From the NCBI GenBank assembly GCA_031431235.1, contig JANPDA010000463.1:1-14125 (forward strand): 14,125 nucleotides of DNA, in the 5' to 3' direction. Position 1 is the first letter of the stretch. The number at the start of each line of letters is the position of its first letter. Source of the DNA: JANNSW01 sp031431235 (GTDB lineage Bacteria > Pseudomonadota > Alphaproteobacteria > Rhizobiales > Hyphomicrobiaceae). Shown one piece after another: positions 1 to 8,299 of the stretch. The position numbers and the translations under genes are program-made. The notes under the pieces were generated by a model. That model worked only from the letters and a program-made list of their open reading frames with translations, did not search any database and was not told where the DNA came from.

Positions 1-98
1 GGATCGAGCAGCCGTAAATTCCTCGCTTGACGGCAAGCAATGGATGAACGCGGCATTCTCCCGTTGTCATCCAGTCTCCGATGGGCTCAGCCACGTGC

Positions 99-330
99 AA
101 TCGAGGGACAACGCTCACCGGCAACTCCCGCCTCCACAAATCGACCTCCTTGCACTGGCGCCGTCGCTGCCGTGAAGTCCCTCGCGAGGACAAGGCAGAG
201 GAGCTCGCGACATCGTGGAGGTCGACGAGACCTTCTTCCTTGCATCCTCGAGGGCTCGCGGAGGCTGACGCGCCTTGCTCGCAGTCGTGGCGGGAAGGCC
301 CAGAAGCGCTGCCTCTGCGCACACGAAATC
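99..330 (+). pseudogene. IS1595-family transposase remnant (frameshifted, truncated)
   Basis: Decayed piece of a DDE transposase of the IS1595 family (ISXO2-like domain). Three consecutive pieces in three + frames line up as one protein. Frame 3 (about 99-206) reads a helix-turn-helix-like stretch with HKSTSLHWRRR followed by PREDKAEEL. Frame 2 (209-241) reads DIVEVDETFFL, which contains the family's first catalytic Asp. Frame 1 (about 244-330) reads EGSRRLTR.ARSRGGKAQKR. Restoring one base near 208 and one T near 242 rejoins the pieces, giving FLASFEGSRRL across the second junction, so both lesions are single-base losses. Similarity stops after about 330, so the rest of the catalytic core is gone, as is the N-terminal zinc ribbon. 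I see no inverted repeats or target duplication. Positions 1-98 and 331-447 hold nothing else I can support. The family call rests on recognising the VDETFF...RGGKA.KR pattern by eye. Confidence 0.72.
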
Positions 331-447
331 CACACGCAACAGAAGGTGCATTGCAGAGGATCCCCTTGCTTGCCAGACTGGCCATGAGGGTGGGGCTTCG
401 AGTCGTGCTGTGCGTGCCCGACATCCACGAACCCAGGCGGGCGAGCC

Positions 448-2910
448 ATGCCAAATCGAGCGCAGCGTCAGTTGGGCCTGTTCGAGGAACTGCCGGTGGT
501 CCCGAAGGCGCCGCCTGGGCGATTGCGCGCCCTCGAGCCGCAGGCCCCATTCGGCTCGTCTGCAGCCAACGCGGCTGAAGACGCAGACGACGACCCGGAT
601 GTTTGGTACCGGCGATTGGTCAGCGCCTTCGAGCAGCCCGATCGGGGTGAAGGGTTCCTGCTGCTTGCCGAGCGGGCGATCAAGGCCTGCCCTGGCGATA
701 TCGACCTTCTGTTGCTGGCCGCCAGCGCGGCGCTCATCGACGGCCGGCACGAGCGCGCTTTGGTTTTTCTCAAGCGCTTCTCCAAGCGGGCAGCGTCGCC
801 GGCGGAGACGCTGCTGCGGGCGCTCGCATTGAACCTCGCCGGAAGGCGGCTCGCGGCCCGGCTGCTGCTGGAGCGCAATGGCCTGACCGAGCTAGTCGGC
901 GCTTTCCGCTACTATCCGGCTGGAATGTCGCAGGTCGACTGGCTGAACCGTCAGCTCAACCAGATCATGGAGCGGGATCGTCCGGCGCGGCGAAGCTCGC
1001 CCACTCACTCCGACCTACGCCAGCAGCCGGCCAGCGTACGCAGCAGATCGGATGGGCCGGCCAAGAGTGAAGCTGCAAAGGCAGTCGGCAAGCACGGAAA
1101 GTCCGCGGCGAAAGGGGCTGGTATCGCCACGCCGCCGGTGCAGGTCACGCCAGCCCTGCCGCCATCATTGCCATTCGTCGACATCGACATCCCGCTCAGC
1201 CTGCAGGTCGACCTCGCGCCATTGATCGCGGCCGTCACCCAAACTCCCGAGACCGACGGACGCGCCTTTCAATTGCGTGAGCGCCTCGCCCATCTCGGTC
1301 TCGTCCAGGGCTTCGACGAGTTGCTCTGTCTGCCGCATCTCGTCGGGGTGGAGCCGCTGTGGCACCAGATCGAGACCGTACGCAAGGTGCTGAAGCAGTT
1401 CCGCGGCCGAGTGTTGCTTGCCGACGAGGTCGGCCTCGGCAAGACCATCGAGGCCGGCATGGTGCTCAAGGAGTACGCACTGCGCGGAATGGCCGAGCGC
1501 GTGCTGGTGCTGACGCCCGCCTCGCTGGTTGGCCAGTGGCGGGAGGAGCTGGAGTGCAAGTTCGGCCTCAGCTTCGCCACGACCTACGATCCGTTGCTGC
1601 GCGAGGACGCGGCTGCGTTCTGGGACCAGCCGCGCATCGTCGCCTCGATTGCGACCGCACGTCGGCGCGAGCACATGGAGGCGTTGGCCGCGCGCCAGCT
1701 CGATATCGTCGTTGTCGACGAGGCGCATCACCTGTGTGACCGCACGAGTGCCGGCTGGAAGCTCGTCGACGCACTGAACAAGCGCTTCCTGCTGTTGCTG
1801 TCGGCGACGCCGGTACAGAACAATCTCGTCGAGCTGTACAATCTTCTTACACTCCTGAAACCCGGAATCTTCAAGAGCTTGAAGGAGTTCCGCGCCACAT
1901 ACATGACGCCAGGCAAGCCGCGCGTGCCGGCCAATCCTGACAGCTTGCGCCAGCTGATGCGCGGAGCGATGGTGCGCAACACGCGCTCGGTGGTGGCGCT
2001 CAAGCTGCCGCGCCGGCATGCCTCCACCATCAGGGTCGAACCGCAACCTGGGGAGGGGGATGCCTATGCCGCGCTCGCAGATGCCGCGCGCGCGCTGACA
2101 GCTGCTGGCGGCGGTGCGGGCCGACAGCGGCTCGTGCTGCATCATCTGCTCGGAGCCGCGGGCTCCTCCCCGGCCGCCGCGGCCAGGGCGGTCCAGCGCA
2201 TTGCCGAGAAGCGCGCCGGCGACAAGGCCTGGAGCAGGCTCGCAGAGCGCTTCGCCGCCATCCCGTGCGGCGGCAAAGAGGTAGCGCTCGTTGACCTCCT
2301 GAAGCGCAATCCGGACGAGAAGAAACTCGTGTTCGTCCATGCACGCGAGACGCTCGAGCATCTGGGCCAGCGCCTGGAGGCCGTCGGCATCGGTTTCGCG
2401 CGCTTCGACGGCGGGCTGAGCGGACCCGACAAGGACGCGGCCATCGCCGAATTCCGCGACGACGCCTCGGTGCTCCTTTGCACGCAGTCGGGCGGGGAGG
2501 GGCGCAACATCCAGTTTTGCAACACGCTGATCAACTTCGACGTGCCGTGGAACCCGATGGCGATCGAGCAGCGCATCGGTCGCATCGACCGCATCGGGCA
2601 GAAGCGGGAAGTGTTCGTGTTCAACCTCGTCACCCGCGGCACCATCGAGGAGCAGGTGCTGCGCTTGATCGAGGAAAAGATTTCCATGTTCGAGCTGGTC
2701 GTCGGCGAGGTCGGCGCGATCCTCGGTAGCTTCGAGGAGGAACGCGATTTCCCAGACCTCGTGCTCGACGCTTGGCTGGAGGCGAGCGATGCCGGCCGCG
2801 CCGCCGCCTTCGAGGCCCTGGGCAATCGGCTCGATGTCGCACGCCGCCAGCACCAGGGCGCAAAGGAGCTCGACGAGCGGCTGTTCGGTCAGGACTTCGA
2901 GACGGCGTGA
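448..2910 (+). CDS. SNF2/RapA-like DEAD/DEAH-box superfamily 2 helicase
   Basis: 820-residue ATP-dependent DNA translocase or helicase, expected to be cytoplasmic. The C-terminal two thirds carries the SNF2-type motor: motif I DEVGLGKT (about 326-333), motif II DEAH (424-427), motif III SATP (452-455), motif V GGEGRNIQ, and motif VI QRIGRIDRIGQ (708-718). Residues about 51-155 are helical and TPR-like. They are followed by a basic, low-complexity linker (about 180-240) before the motor. The extreme N-terminus has QLGLF (residues 8-12), which resembles the pentapeptide used to bind the DNA polymerase III beta clamp. The ATG at 448 is the first start after an in-frame stop at 385-387, so it is the likely start even though its ribosome site is weak. 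The next gene begins 29 bases after the stop and is probably co-transcribed. RapA, DISARM DrmD and other defence or repair helicases share this motor, and I cannot assign it to one of them. The helicase call is firm; the biological role is unknown. Confidence 0.93.
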   Translation: MPNRAQRQLGLFEELPVVPKAPPGRLRALEPQAPFGSSAANAAEDADDDPDVWYRRLVSAFEQPDRGEGFLLLAERAIKACPGDIDLLLLAASAALIDGRHERALVFLKRFSKRAASPAETLLRALALNLAGRRLAARLLLERNGLTELVGAFRYYPAGMSQVDWLNRQLNQIMERDRPARRSSPTHSDLRQQPASVRSRSDGPAKSEAAKAVGKHGKSAAKGAGIATPPVQVTPALPPSLPFVDIDIPLSLQVDLAPLIAAVTQTPETDGRAFQLRERLAHLGLVQGFDELLCLPHLVGVEPLWHQIETVRKVLKQFRGRVLLADEVGLGKTIEAGMVLKEYALRGMAERVLVLTPASLVGQWREELECKFGLSFATTYDPLLREDAAAFWDQPRIVASIATARRREHMEALAARQLDIVVVDEAHHLCDRTSAGWKLVDALNKRFLLLLSATPVQNNLVELYNLLTLLKPGIFKSLKEFRATYMTPGKPRVPANPDSLRQLMRGAMVRNTRSVVALKLPRRHASTIRVEPQPGEGDAYAALADAARALTAAGGGAGRQRLVLHHLLGAAGSSPAAAARAVQRIAEKRAGDKAWSRLAERFAAIPCGGKEVALVDLLKRNPDEKKLVFVHARETLEHLGQRLEAVGIGFARFDGGLSGPDKDAAIAEFRDDASVLLCTQSGGEGRNIQFCNTLINFDVPWNPMAIEQRIGRIDRIGQKREVFVFNLVTRGTIEEQVLRLIEEKISMFELVVGEVGAILGSFEEERDFPDLVLDAWLEASDAGRAAAFEALGNRLDVARRQHQGAKELDERLFGQDFETA

Positions 2911-2939
2911 GCTGACACGCGCGAGACAGGGGATAGCCA

Positions 2940-4115
2940 ATGACGGCGCTGCGCGAGTTCGTCGCTGATTTGCTGGAACGGGAGGGCGCGGTTGTGGAGA
3001 CCGTCGAGCCCGACGGCCTCGACGTGATGGCACCGGCGGCGCTGCGCGCCGCATACGGCTGGCCCGAGCTGGCGCATCTCGGCTTCGGCGCGGCGGCGCC
3101 GGCTGGTTCGATCCCGATCGGCCTGGAGGACGATTGGCTCGAGCGTCTGGGCGCACTGCTGGGAGATCGTGGACGCCTCGCCGAGCGCCAGCTCCTGCTG
3201 CCGGATGGGGACCCGCCTAGCGATCCACAGCGCCTCATCGATCGGGCATTGACACTACCCAACGCGGTTTGGCGCCTCAAGGGCGTCGAGCGAGGCTGGA
3301 GTCGTTGCCTGCTGCTCGCTTTCCGCCACACCGCTGTTTCGGACGAGAAGCGAGAAGGGCTCGTCTGGCTCGGCTTCAACTGCAGCACCGGCTCGACCCT
3401 CGACGCCGAGCTAGTGGCGGCACTGCGCCAGTCGCTCGATCGCGCCAGCGACTGGCAAGCGGCAGATCCGGGCGTGGCTCGCGCCGCTGGAGCGATGTGG
3501 AATGCCGCCACCATCGCCGCCCGCACGGGGCCGCTGGTCGATCGCCTGGTGCGAGCCGACCTCGAGCCGTTCCTCGCAGCCATGCGCCGTCGTCTCGATC
3601 GCGACCGCCAGCGGGTGCACACCTATCACGATGACCTGCGCGGGGCCGCGCTCCTCAAGCTGGCAAACCTCGAGCGCTCGACTGGCGGGAAGCCGGGCGA
3701 GAGGACTGCGTCTGCCATCGAACGGGAGCGCATGCGTGTCGCCGCAATCGAGCGTGAGTACGCGTCCAAGCTCGACGACCTGCGCCACAACTATGCGCTC
3801 ACCGTGAAGGTCGAATGGGTGCAGGCGCTCGTTCTGCTCTCACCGGTCCATCGCCACACGCTGCTGATCAAGCGGCGAAAGGGGGAGCGGACGATTGCCA
3901 TGGATTGGCACGTTGCCGCCCGCGAGATGGAGCCGGTGCCGAGCGACTGGGGTGATGGCCTCGCTGGCGAGCGTCTCGTGTGCGACGACCACCTGCACTT
4001 GACCGAGGCAGCCGGCCAAGCGCCGTGCCCCTCCTGCGGCAAGCCGTTCTGCCGCGCCTGCCACCCCGTCGCCTGCCCGCGTTGCCGCAAGCCGGTGGCG
4101 CGGCATCAGTCGTAG
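2940..4115 (+). CDS. Unrecognised protein with C-terminal CxxC zinc-finger-like tail, helicase partner
   Basis: 391-residue protein that I do not recognise. The start is supported by AGGGGA at 2928-2933, six bases before the ATG. The N-terminal half is mixed acidic and hydrophobic without a motif I know. Residues about 200-300 are charged and helical, with runs such as RRRLDRDRQR and AIERERMRVAAIEREY, consistent with a coiled coil. The last 45 residues hold a probable zinc-binding cluster: C348 with H351/H353, then the pairs C363/C366, C371/C374 and C379/C382. There is no signal peptide or membrane segment, so it is presumably cytoplasmic. It follows the SNF2-like helicase by only 29 bases, which suggests co-expression and a shared function, perhaps as a substrate- or nucleic-acid-binding partner. 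That is inference from context. It could equally be a regulator or adaptor. The coding call is strong because of length, ribosome site and conserved-looking cysteine spacing. Confidence 0.88.
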   Translation: MTALREFVADLLEREGAVVETVEPDGLDVMAPAALRAAYGWPELAHLGFGAAAPAGSIPIGLEDDWLERLGALLGDRGRLAERQLLLPDGDPPSDPQRLIDRALTLPNAVWRLKGVERGWSRCLLLAFRHTAVSDEKREGLVWLGFNCSTGSTLDAELVAALRQSLDRASDWQAADPGVARAAGAMWNAATIAARTGPLVDRLVRADLEPFLAAMRRRLDRDRQRVHTYHDDLRGAALLKLANLERSTGGKPGERTASAIERERMRVAAIEREYASKLDDLRHNYALTVKVEWVQALVLLSPVHRHTLLIKRRKGERTIAMDWHVAAREMEPVPSDWGDGLAGERLVCDDHLHLTEAAGQAPCPSCGKPFCRACHPVACPRCRKPVARHQS

Positions 4116-4516
4116 GGGGCTGCCTTTGCATCGGTGCCGGCGTGTGCCCCTGGCAACCTCAGCCAGCATCACTCCATCACCGAGCCGCCACCCAGCAGCA
4201 GCGCGCTCCGAAAACACGTGGAAATACAGGTAACTCCGCCTCACCCGGCCACGACAGGGTGGGGGCAAGATTGGATGCCGTTCGACAATCCGCCGCCACT
4301 GCGGCCGGCGAAGCGGAAGCGGGCTCGGCTGGGGATAGCGTCCGCGCAGGCTCGCCGGCAGTTCCGGCCCAACCGGCGGTTCAGGGGGCGATGGGCGCCA
4401 CGCCCTGTGGCGTCGCCAGCCGCCGCACCTGAGCCGGTAGGCGAGTTCAATGGGCTGTTAAATCCAGCTTAAGCTGTTTACGAGCTAATTCGCCCAGGCG
4501 ATTGATTCATTTACCG
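4116..4516. other. Intergenic gap between helicase pair and secretion operon
   Basis: 401 bases with no gene I can support. A GTG-started reading frame at 4134-4472 would give a 112-residue Pro/Arg-rich basic product. It has no recognisable domain or ribosome site, so I leave it uncalled. No convincing hairpin-plus-T-run terminator is visible after the stop at 4115. The last 60 bases become less GC-rich and contain the palindrome described separately, so the promoter of the secretion operon probably lies here. Confidence 0.6.
4465..4476. promoter_or_regulatory. 12-bp perfect palindrome upstream of the exporter gene
   Basis: CAGCTTAAGCTG is its own reverse complement. It ends 40 bases before the ATG at 4517, inside the locally AT-richer stretch TTAAATCC...TTTACG. 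The flanks extend the symmetry imperfectly (TAAA on the left, TTTA on the right, with a two-base offset). This position suits an operator for a dimeric regulator of the type I secretion operon. No -35/-10 pair is clear, so the role is inference. Confidence 0.35.
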
Positions 4517-6760
4517 ATGGAGTGCCTTTTGGCCACCGCGCAGCAGGGCCGGACCGACGCACTGCAGCCGCGGTCCGCCGCCGCTGCTGCTGCATGCGTC
4601 GTGCCGACCCGGCTCGACGCTCCAAGGGCGTCCGACCCCTGCATCGAGGCCTTTCGGCGGGTCGCGCTCGCTCATCATGTTCACGTCGATCCGGGGAGCT
4701 TTGCAGCCGGTGTGCCACTGGTCGCGGGCCGGCTGTCACCCGATCATCTGCCCGAGGCAGCTGCACGGCTTGGTTTGCAGGTCGAGCGGTCCATGCGGCC
4801 CGTACGCCGGCTGCTGCAAAACCAGTGCCCGGCCATCGCCCTCCTGCGCGACGGCCGGATTGGCGTGATCGAGCGCATCGACGGTCGCGGCCGGGCCGAC
4901 ATCTCCCTCATCCCCGAGGAAGGCCTGCCGGCCAGCGAGCAGGTGCACCTCAGCCGCCTCGCTGCCCGCATCGATCGGATCCTCCTCGTCTCGCCTTCGA
5001 GCGACGCGACACTGGACGACGATCTCGCGCTCTCGCGCTTGCTCTCGAGCCGGGTGCTGGCCGGCAATGCCCGGCTCTATGCGCATGCCGTGGCCGCAAC
5101 CGTTGCCGTCAATCTGCTGGGCCTGGCGATCCCGCTTTTCACCATGAATGTCTATGATCGCGTGCTCCCCAACAACGCGATGACGACCCTGTTTGCGCTG
5201 GCGATCGGGGCGGGCTTGGCTGCACTGTTCGATCTCGCGCTGCGCACGTTGCGCGGCTATCTGATCGACGTCGCCAGCCGACGCTCGGACATCCTCGTCT
5301 CGACCGGTGTGTTCGCACGCGTGCTCGGCGCCCGCCTGACCGCGCGTGGCCGTGCCGTCGGCGTCAGCACCAATACGTTGCGCGAGACCGAGACGCTACG
5401 CGAGTTCAACACCTCGTTGACGCTGGCTGCGTTGGGCGATCTGCCCTTCGGGCTGCTCTATGTGGTGATCATGGCGGCCCTTGGGGGCTCGCTGGTGCTG
5501 GTTCCCATCGTCACCATTCCAGTCGTGCTCGCGATCGTGCTGCTGATTCAACTGCCGCTCGGCCGGTTGGCAGCCAAGGCCAGCGAGCGCGGCGCGGCGC
5601 GCAACGCGGTCCTGGTCGAGTTGCTCTCGGGGCTCGAGACGATCAAGGCGCTGGGCGCCGAGGGTTGGGCTGCGGCCCGCCACGAGCGTAGCACCGTCGA
5701 CCAGCTCCGCCAGGGTACCGCCATTCGGCTCTGCTCGGCTATCGGCATGCAGACCGTCTCGCTCGGTCAGGCGGCGGCGACAATCGCTGTCGTTGTGCTG
5801 GGTGTGCCCATGGTGGCCGCGGGCGACATTACGGCCGGAGCGCTCATGGCCTCGGTCATGCTGCTGTCGCGGGCGATGCAACCCGTGTCGCAGGTGGTGG
5901 CGCTGGCAACCCGGCTCCATCAGATCCGTCAGGCAAGGGCGGCGCTGAAGCCGGTGCTCGAGGCGGTGCAGGAACGCCCGGGCAATTGCCGCCTCATCGT
6001 CAAGCCGGTGCTCGACGGCGCGATCGAGTTCGAGAGCGTGGACTTTGCCTATGTCGCATCCGATCCGCCGGTGCTCGCTGGCGTGACATTCAAAGTGCGG
6101 CCGGGCGAGCGTGTCGGCATCCTCGGCGCCATCGGATCCGGCAAGAGCACGATCCTGAAGCTCGCGATCAGGCTCCACGAGCCCACAGTCGGGCGGGCGC
6201 TGATCGACGGCATCGGACTGGCTGGCCTCGATCCGGCAGCCCTGCGGTTGCAGTGCGGGTATCTCGGCCAGGATGCGGTGCTGTTCCGCGGAACGATCCG
6301 CGAGAACATCGTCATGCACCGGCCCGGTGCCAGCGACAGCGAGTTGATCGCAGCCGCGACTGCAGCCGGCGCGCTGGAATGGATCGCGCGGCAAGGGCGT
6401 GGCTTCGATACCGAGCTCGGCGAGCGCGGTGAAGGCCTATCGGGCGGCCAGAAGCGATCGCTCGCACTTGCGCGCGCGCTCTTGGGCCGGCCGCGCCTGC
6501 TGCTGCTCGACGAGCCCACCAGCGAAATGGACGGGCGAAGCGAGCAGCTCGTGATCGAGCGGCTGAAGCCGCTGCTCGCCGATCGCACCTTGCTGCTCGT
6601 GACCCACAAGCATGCGACCCTGGAGCTCGTCGACCGCGTGCTCGTCCTCGCCGCAGGCCGCATCGTCTCGGATGGCCCCAAGGAGCGGGTGCTCGGGCAG
6701 CTCGCGGCCGGTACTTCGCAGCGCCTCGCGGCGGTTCGGCTTGCGGGAGGCAGCACATGA
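4517..6760 (+). CDS. Type I secretion ABC exporter (permease/ATPase), LapB/LssB-like
   Basis: Inner-membrane ABC exporter that powers one-step export of a large unfolded substrate; 747 residues from this ATG. Residues about 40-158 form a C39-peptidase-like domain. Where processing exporters have the catalytic Cys, alignment by eye (D40-P-C-I-E-A) puts Ala, so it probably docks substrate rather than cutting it. The membrane domain spans about 186-480 and includes the family hallmark MNVYDRVLPNN (from 210). The ATPase has Walker A GAIGSGKST (537-545), signature LSGGQK (641-646), Walker B LLLLDEPTS with Asp665, and switch His697. A TTG at 4502 would add five residues. Neither start has a good ribosome site, and the ATG is preferred only for codon type. 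The stop overlaps the adaptor start as ATGA, indicating translational coupling. The giant repeat protein 1.5 kb downstream is the obvious substrate. Family resemblance is closest to exporters of giant RTX adhesins (LapB, LssB). Certainty about function is high. Confidence 0.95.
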   Translation: MECLLATAQQGRTDALQPRSAAAAAACVVPTRLDAPRASDPCIEAFRRVALAHHVHVDPGSFAAGVPLVAGRLSPDHLPEAAARLGLQVERSMRPVRRLLQNQCPAIALLRDGRIGVIERIDGRGRADISLIPEEGLPASEQVHLSRLAARIDRILLVSPSSDATLDDDLALSRLLSSRVLAGNARLYAHAVAATVAVNLLGLAIPLFTMNVYDRVLPNNAMTTLFALAIGAGLAALFDLALRTLRGYLIDVASRRSDILVSTGVFARVLGARLTARGRAVGVSTNTLRETETLREFNTSLTLAALGDLPFGLLYVVIMAALGGSLVLVPIVTIPVVLAIVLLIQLPLGRLAAKASERGAARNAVLVELLSGLETIKALGAEGWAAARHERSTVDQLRQGTAIRLCSAIGMQTVSLGQAAATIAVVVLGVPMVAAGDITAGALMASVMLLSRAMQPVSQVVALATRLHQIRQARAALKPVLEAVQERPGNCRLIVKPVLDGAIEFESVDFAYVASDPPVLAGVTFKVRPGERVGILGAIGSGKSTILKLAIRLHEPTVGRALIDGIGLAGLDPAALRLQCGYLGQDAVLFRGTIRENIVMHRPGASDSELIAAATAAGALEWIARQGRGFDTELGERGEGLSGGQKRSLALARALLGRPRLLLLDEPTSEMDGRSEQLVIERLKPLLADRTLLLVTHKHATLELVDRVLVLAAGRIVSDGPKERVLGQLAAGTSQRLAAVRLAGGST

Positions 6761-8079
6761 CCGGCGCGAGCAAGCCGCACGGTCTGCCAACCTCCGCCAG
6801 TGGCGAGTTGCTGGCGGACGCGCCACTGGCGGCCCGCCTTGCCAGTGCCGCACTCGTCGCACTGGTGGCGGCCTTTTTCGGCTGGGCCGCGCTCGCTTCG
6901 ATCGACGAGGTGGTGGTTGCTCAAGGCCGCGTCATCCCGGCGCGCAAGATTCAAGTGGTGCAGAGCCTGGAGGGCGGCATCGTCGGGGACCTGCTGACCT
7001 CGGAGGGAGCCTTGGTTGCCAAGGGCGATCTCCTGTTGCGAATCGATGACACCGGCTTTGGATCGGACCTCGAGGGCAAGGACGAGCAGATCCTGGGGCT
7101 GAAAGCCAAAGCTGCCCGGCTGACCGCGACGATCGCCGGTTCGGACCAGCTCGAGATGCCCGCCGAGGTGACCGAGCAACGCCCCGACCTCGCCCGCCAG
7201 CAGCGCCAGGAGTTCGAGGCGCGGCGCAGCGAGGCCGGGTCGGCACTGTCCGCGCTCGCCCGCGAGGTCGAGCAGCGCCTCGGCACGATCGGCGAGACCG
7301 AGGCGAGAATTCGCGGCTTGGAAGTCGGCCTGACGCTTGCCGAGAGCGAGCTGGAGCTGACCAGTCCGCTGGTGCGCTCTGGTGCGGCAGCCAGGGTCGA
7401 GCTGATCCGCCTGGAATCCCGCATCGCAGAGCTCGCGGGCGATCTCGAGGTCGCGCGATTGAGCTTGCCACGGCTCGCGGCTGCCCTCGCCCAGGGGCGC
7501 AACGACGAGGAGCAGCAGCGCATGGCCTACCGCGCCGACGCACTCAAAGAGCTCAGCACCATCGAGGTCGAGCTGTCGGCGCTGGAGAAGTTGAGGCGCG
7601 GGCAGGCCGACAAGGTGGCACGCACCGAGGTGCGCTCGCCCGTGCGCGGCATCGTCAAGCGGCTGCACGTCAACACCATCGGCCAGGTGCTGAAGCCGGC
7701 CGCCGACATCGTCGAGATCGTGCCGCTCGACGACACGTTGCTGGTGGAGGCTCGCGTCGGGCCGCGCGATGTGGCCTTCCTCAGTCCGGGCATGTCCGCG
7801 ACCGTCAAGCTCACGGCCTACGACTACACGATCTACGGGACGTTGAAAGGGCGGGTCGAGAGGATCGGTGCCGATGCGATCGTGACCGAGCGGGGTGACA
7901 GCTATTTTCTGCTCGAGGTGCGGACAGACAATGCCTACATCGAGAAGAACGGCCGTAGATTGCCGATCATGCCGGGTATGATTGCAGAGGCGAACATGCT
8001 GACCGGCCGCAAGACCGTGCTGCAGTATCTGATCAAGCCGCTGACCCGGCTTGGCTCAGAAGCGATGCGCGAGCGCTAG
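6757..8079 (+). CDS. HlyD-family type I secretion periplasmic adaptor
   Basis: 440-residue membrane-fusion protein linking the ABC exporter to an outer-membrane TolC-like channel. A short cytoplasmic N-terminus is followed by one membrane helix (about 28-48, rich in Ala/Val/Leu, ending FFGWAALASID). The first half of the biotinyl-lipoyl-like barrel (AQGRVIPARKIQVVQSLEGG and following, about 55-98) comes next. Residues about 100-285 are a long charged coiled-coil hairpin. The second lipoyl half begins at VRSPVRGIVK (from 292), followed by the beta-barrel, with LSPGMSATVKLTAYDY and a terminal LQYLIKPL typical of the family. GGGAGG sits at 6745-6750, six bases before the ATG, and the start overlaps the exporter stop by four bases. 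Length and order match the HlyD/LapC family. No TolC/LapE gene follows, so the outer-membrane partner must be encoded elsewhere. I see no sequence defect. Confidence 0.95.
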   Translation: MTGASKPHGLPTSASGELLADAPLAARLASAALVALVAAFFGWAALASIDEVVVAQGRVIPARKIQVVQSLEGGIVGDLLTSEGALVAKGDLLLRIDDTGFGSDLEGKDEQILGLKAKAARLTATIAGSDQLEMPAEVTEQRPDLARQQRQEFEARRSEAGSALSALAREVEQRLGTIGETEARIRGLEVGLTLAESELELTSPLVRSGAAARVELIRLESRIAELAGDLEVARLSLPRLAAALAQGRNDEEQQRMAYRADALKELSTIEVELSALEKLRRGQADKVARTEVRSPVRGIVKRLHVNTIGQVLKPAADIVEIVPLDDTLLVEARVGPRDVAFLSPGMSATVKLTAYDYTIYGTLKGRVERIGADAIVTERGDSYFLLEVRTDNAYIEKNGRRLPIMPGMIAEANMLTGRKTVLQYLIKPLTRLGSEAMRER

Positions 8080-8276
8080 TGGTCCAATTCCGCAGGGCGT
8101 GGAACGGCAAGAATCAGTGTATTGATTTAAATTAAACTCCGTATTTACGACAATAATAACTCAAATAATGGATATAAATTGTAATACACTAACAGGAAAA
8201 TCACAATTGTCTCAATTAGACACATTGTTAATCAGTGTGTTCTATCGATGATATTCGGCATACTAGCTTCAAAAAC

Positions 8277-8295
8277 CTCGCCATGCGATGGCGAG
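8277..8295 (+). other. Perfect 8-bp stem hairpin upstream of the giant protein start
   Basis: CTCGCCAT-gcg-ATGGCGAG forms an uninterrupted 8-bp stem with a 3-base loop. It lies five bases before the ribosome site at 8300-8305 and covers an alternative in-frame ATG at 8288. It has no following T run, so it is not a typical terminator. It may shape translation initiation of the mRNA or be a protein site; both are inference. Confidence 0.5.
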
Positions 8296-8299
8296 CGAG

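Noticed and set aside
40..387. 115-codon + strand frame at the window start
   Set aside because: Only its middle part matches a transposase and the ends are unrelated; it is a piece of the frameshifted IS1595 remnant, not a gene.
1165..3156. 663-codon open frame on the - strand
   Set aside because: It lies wholly antisense to the helicase and second gene and shows no domain; long antisense frames are expected from GC-rich codon bias.
4005..4115. Cysteine-rich tail as a rubredoxin or ferredoxin
   Set aside because: The CxxC spacing and the Lys/Arg/Pro surroundings fit a structural zinc ribbon better, and no iron-sulfur protein fold is evident.
4134..4472. 112-codon GTG-started frame in the intergenic gap
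   Set aside because: Pro/Arg-rich, no ribosome site, no recognisable domain, and it runs into the probable promoter of the secretion operon. A small real gene cannot be excluded but is not supported.
8173..8178. TATAAA as a firm -10 promoter element
   Set aside because: No TTGACA-like -35 sits at a proper distance, and AT-rich DNA gives such matches by chance.
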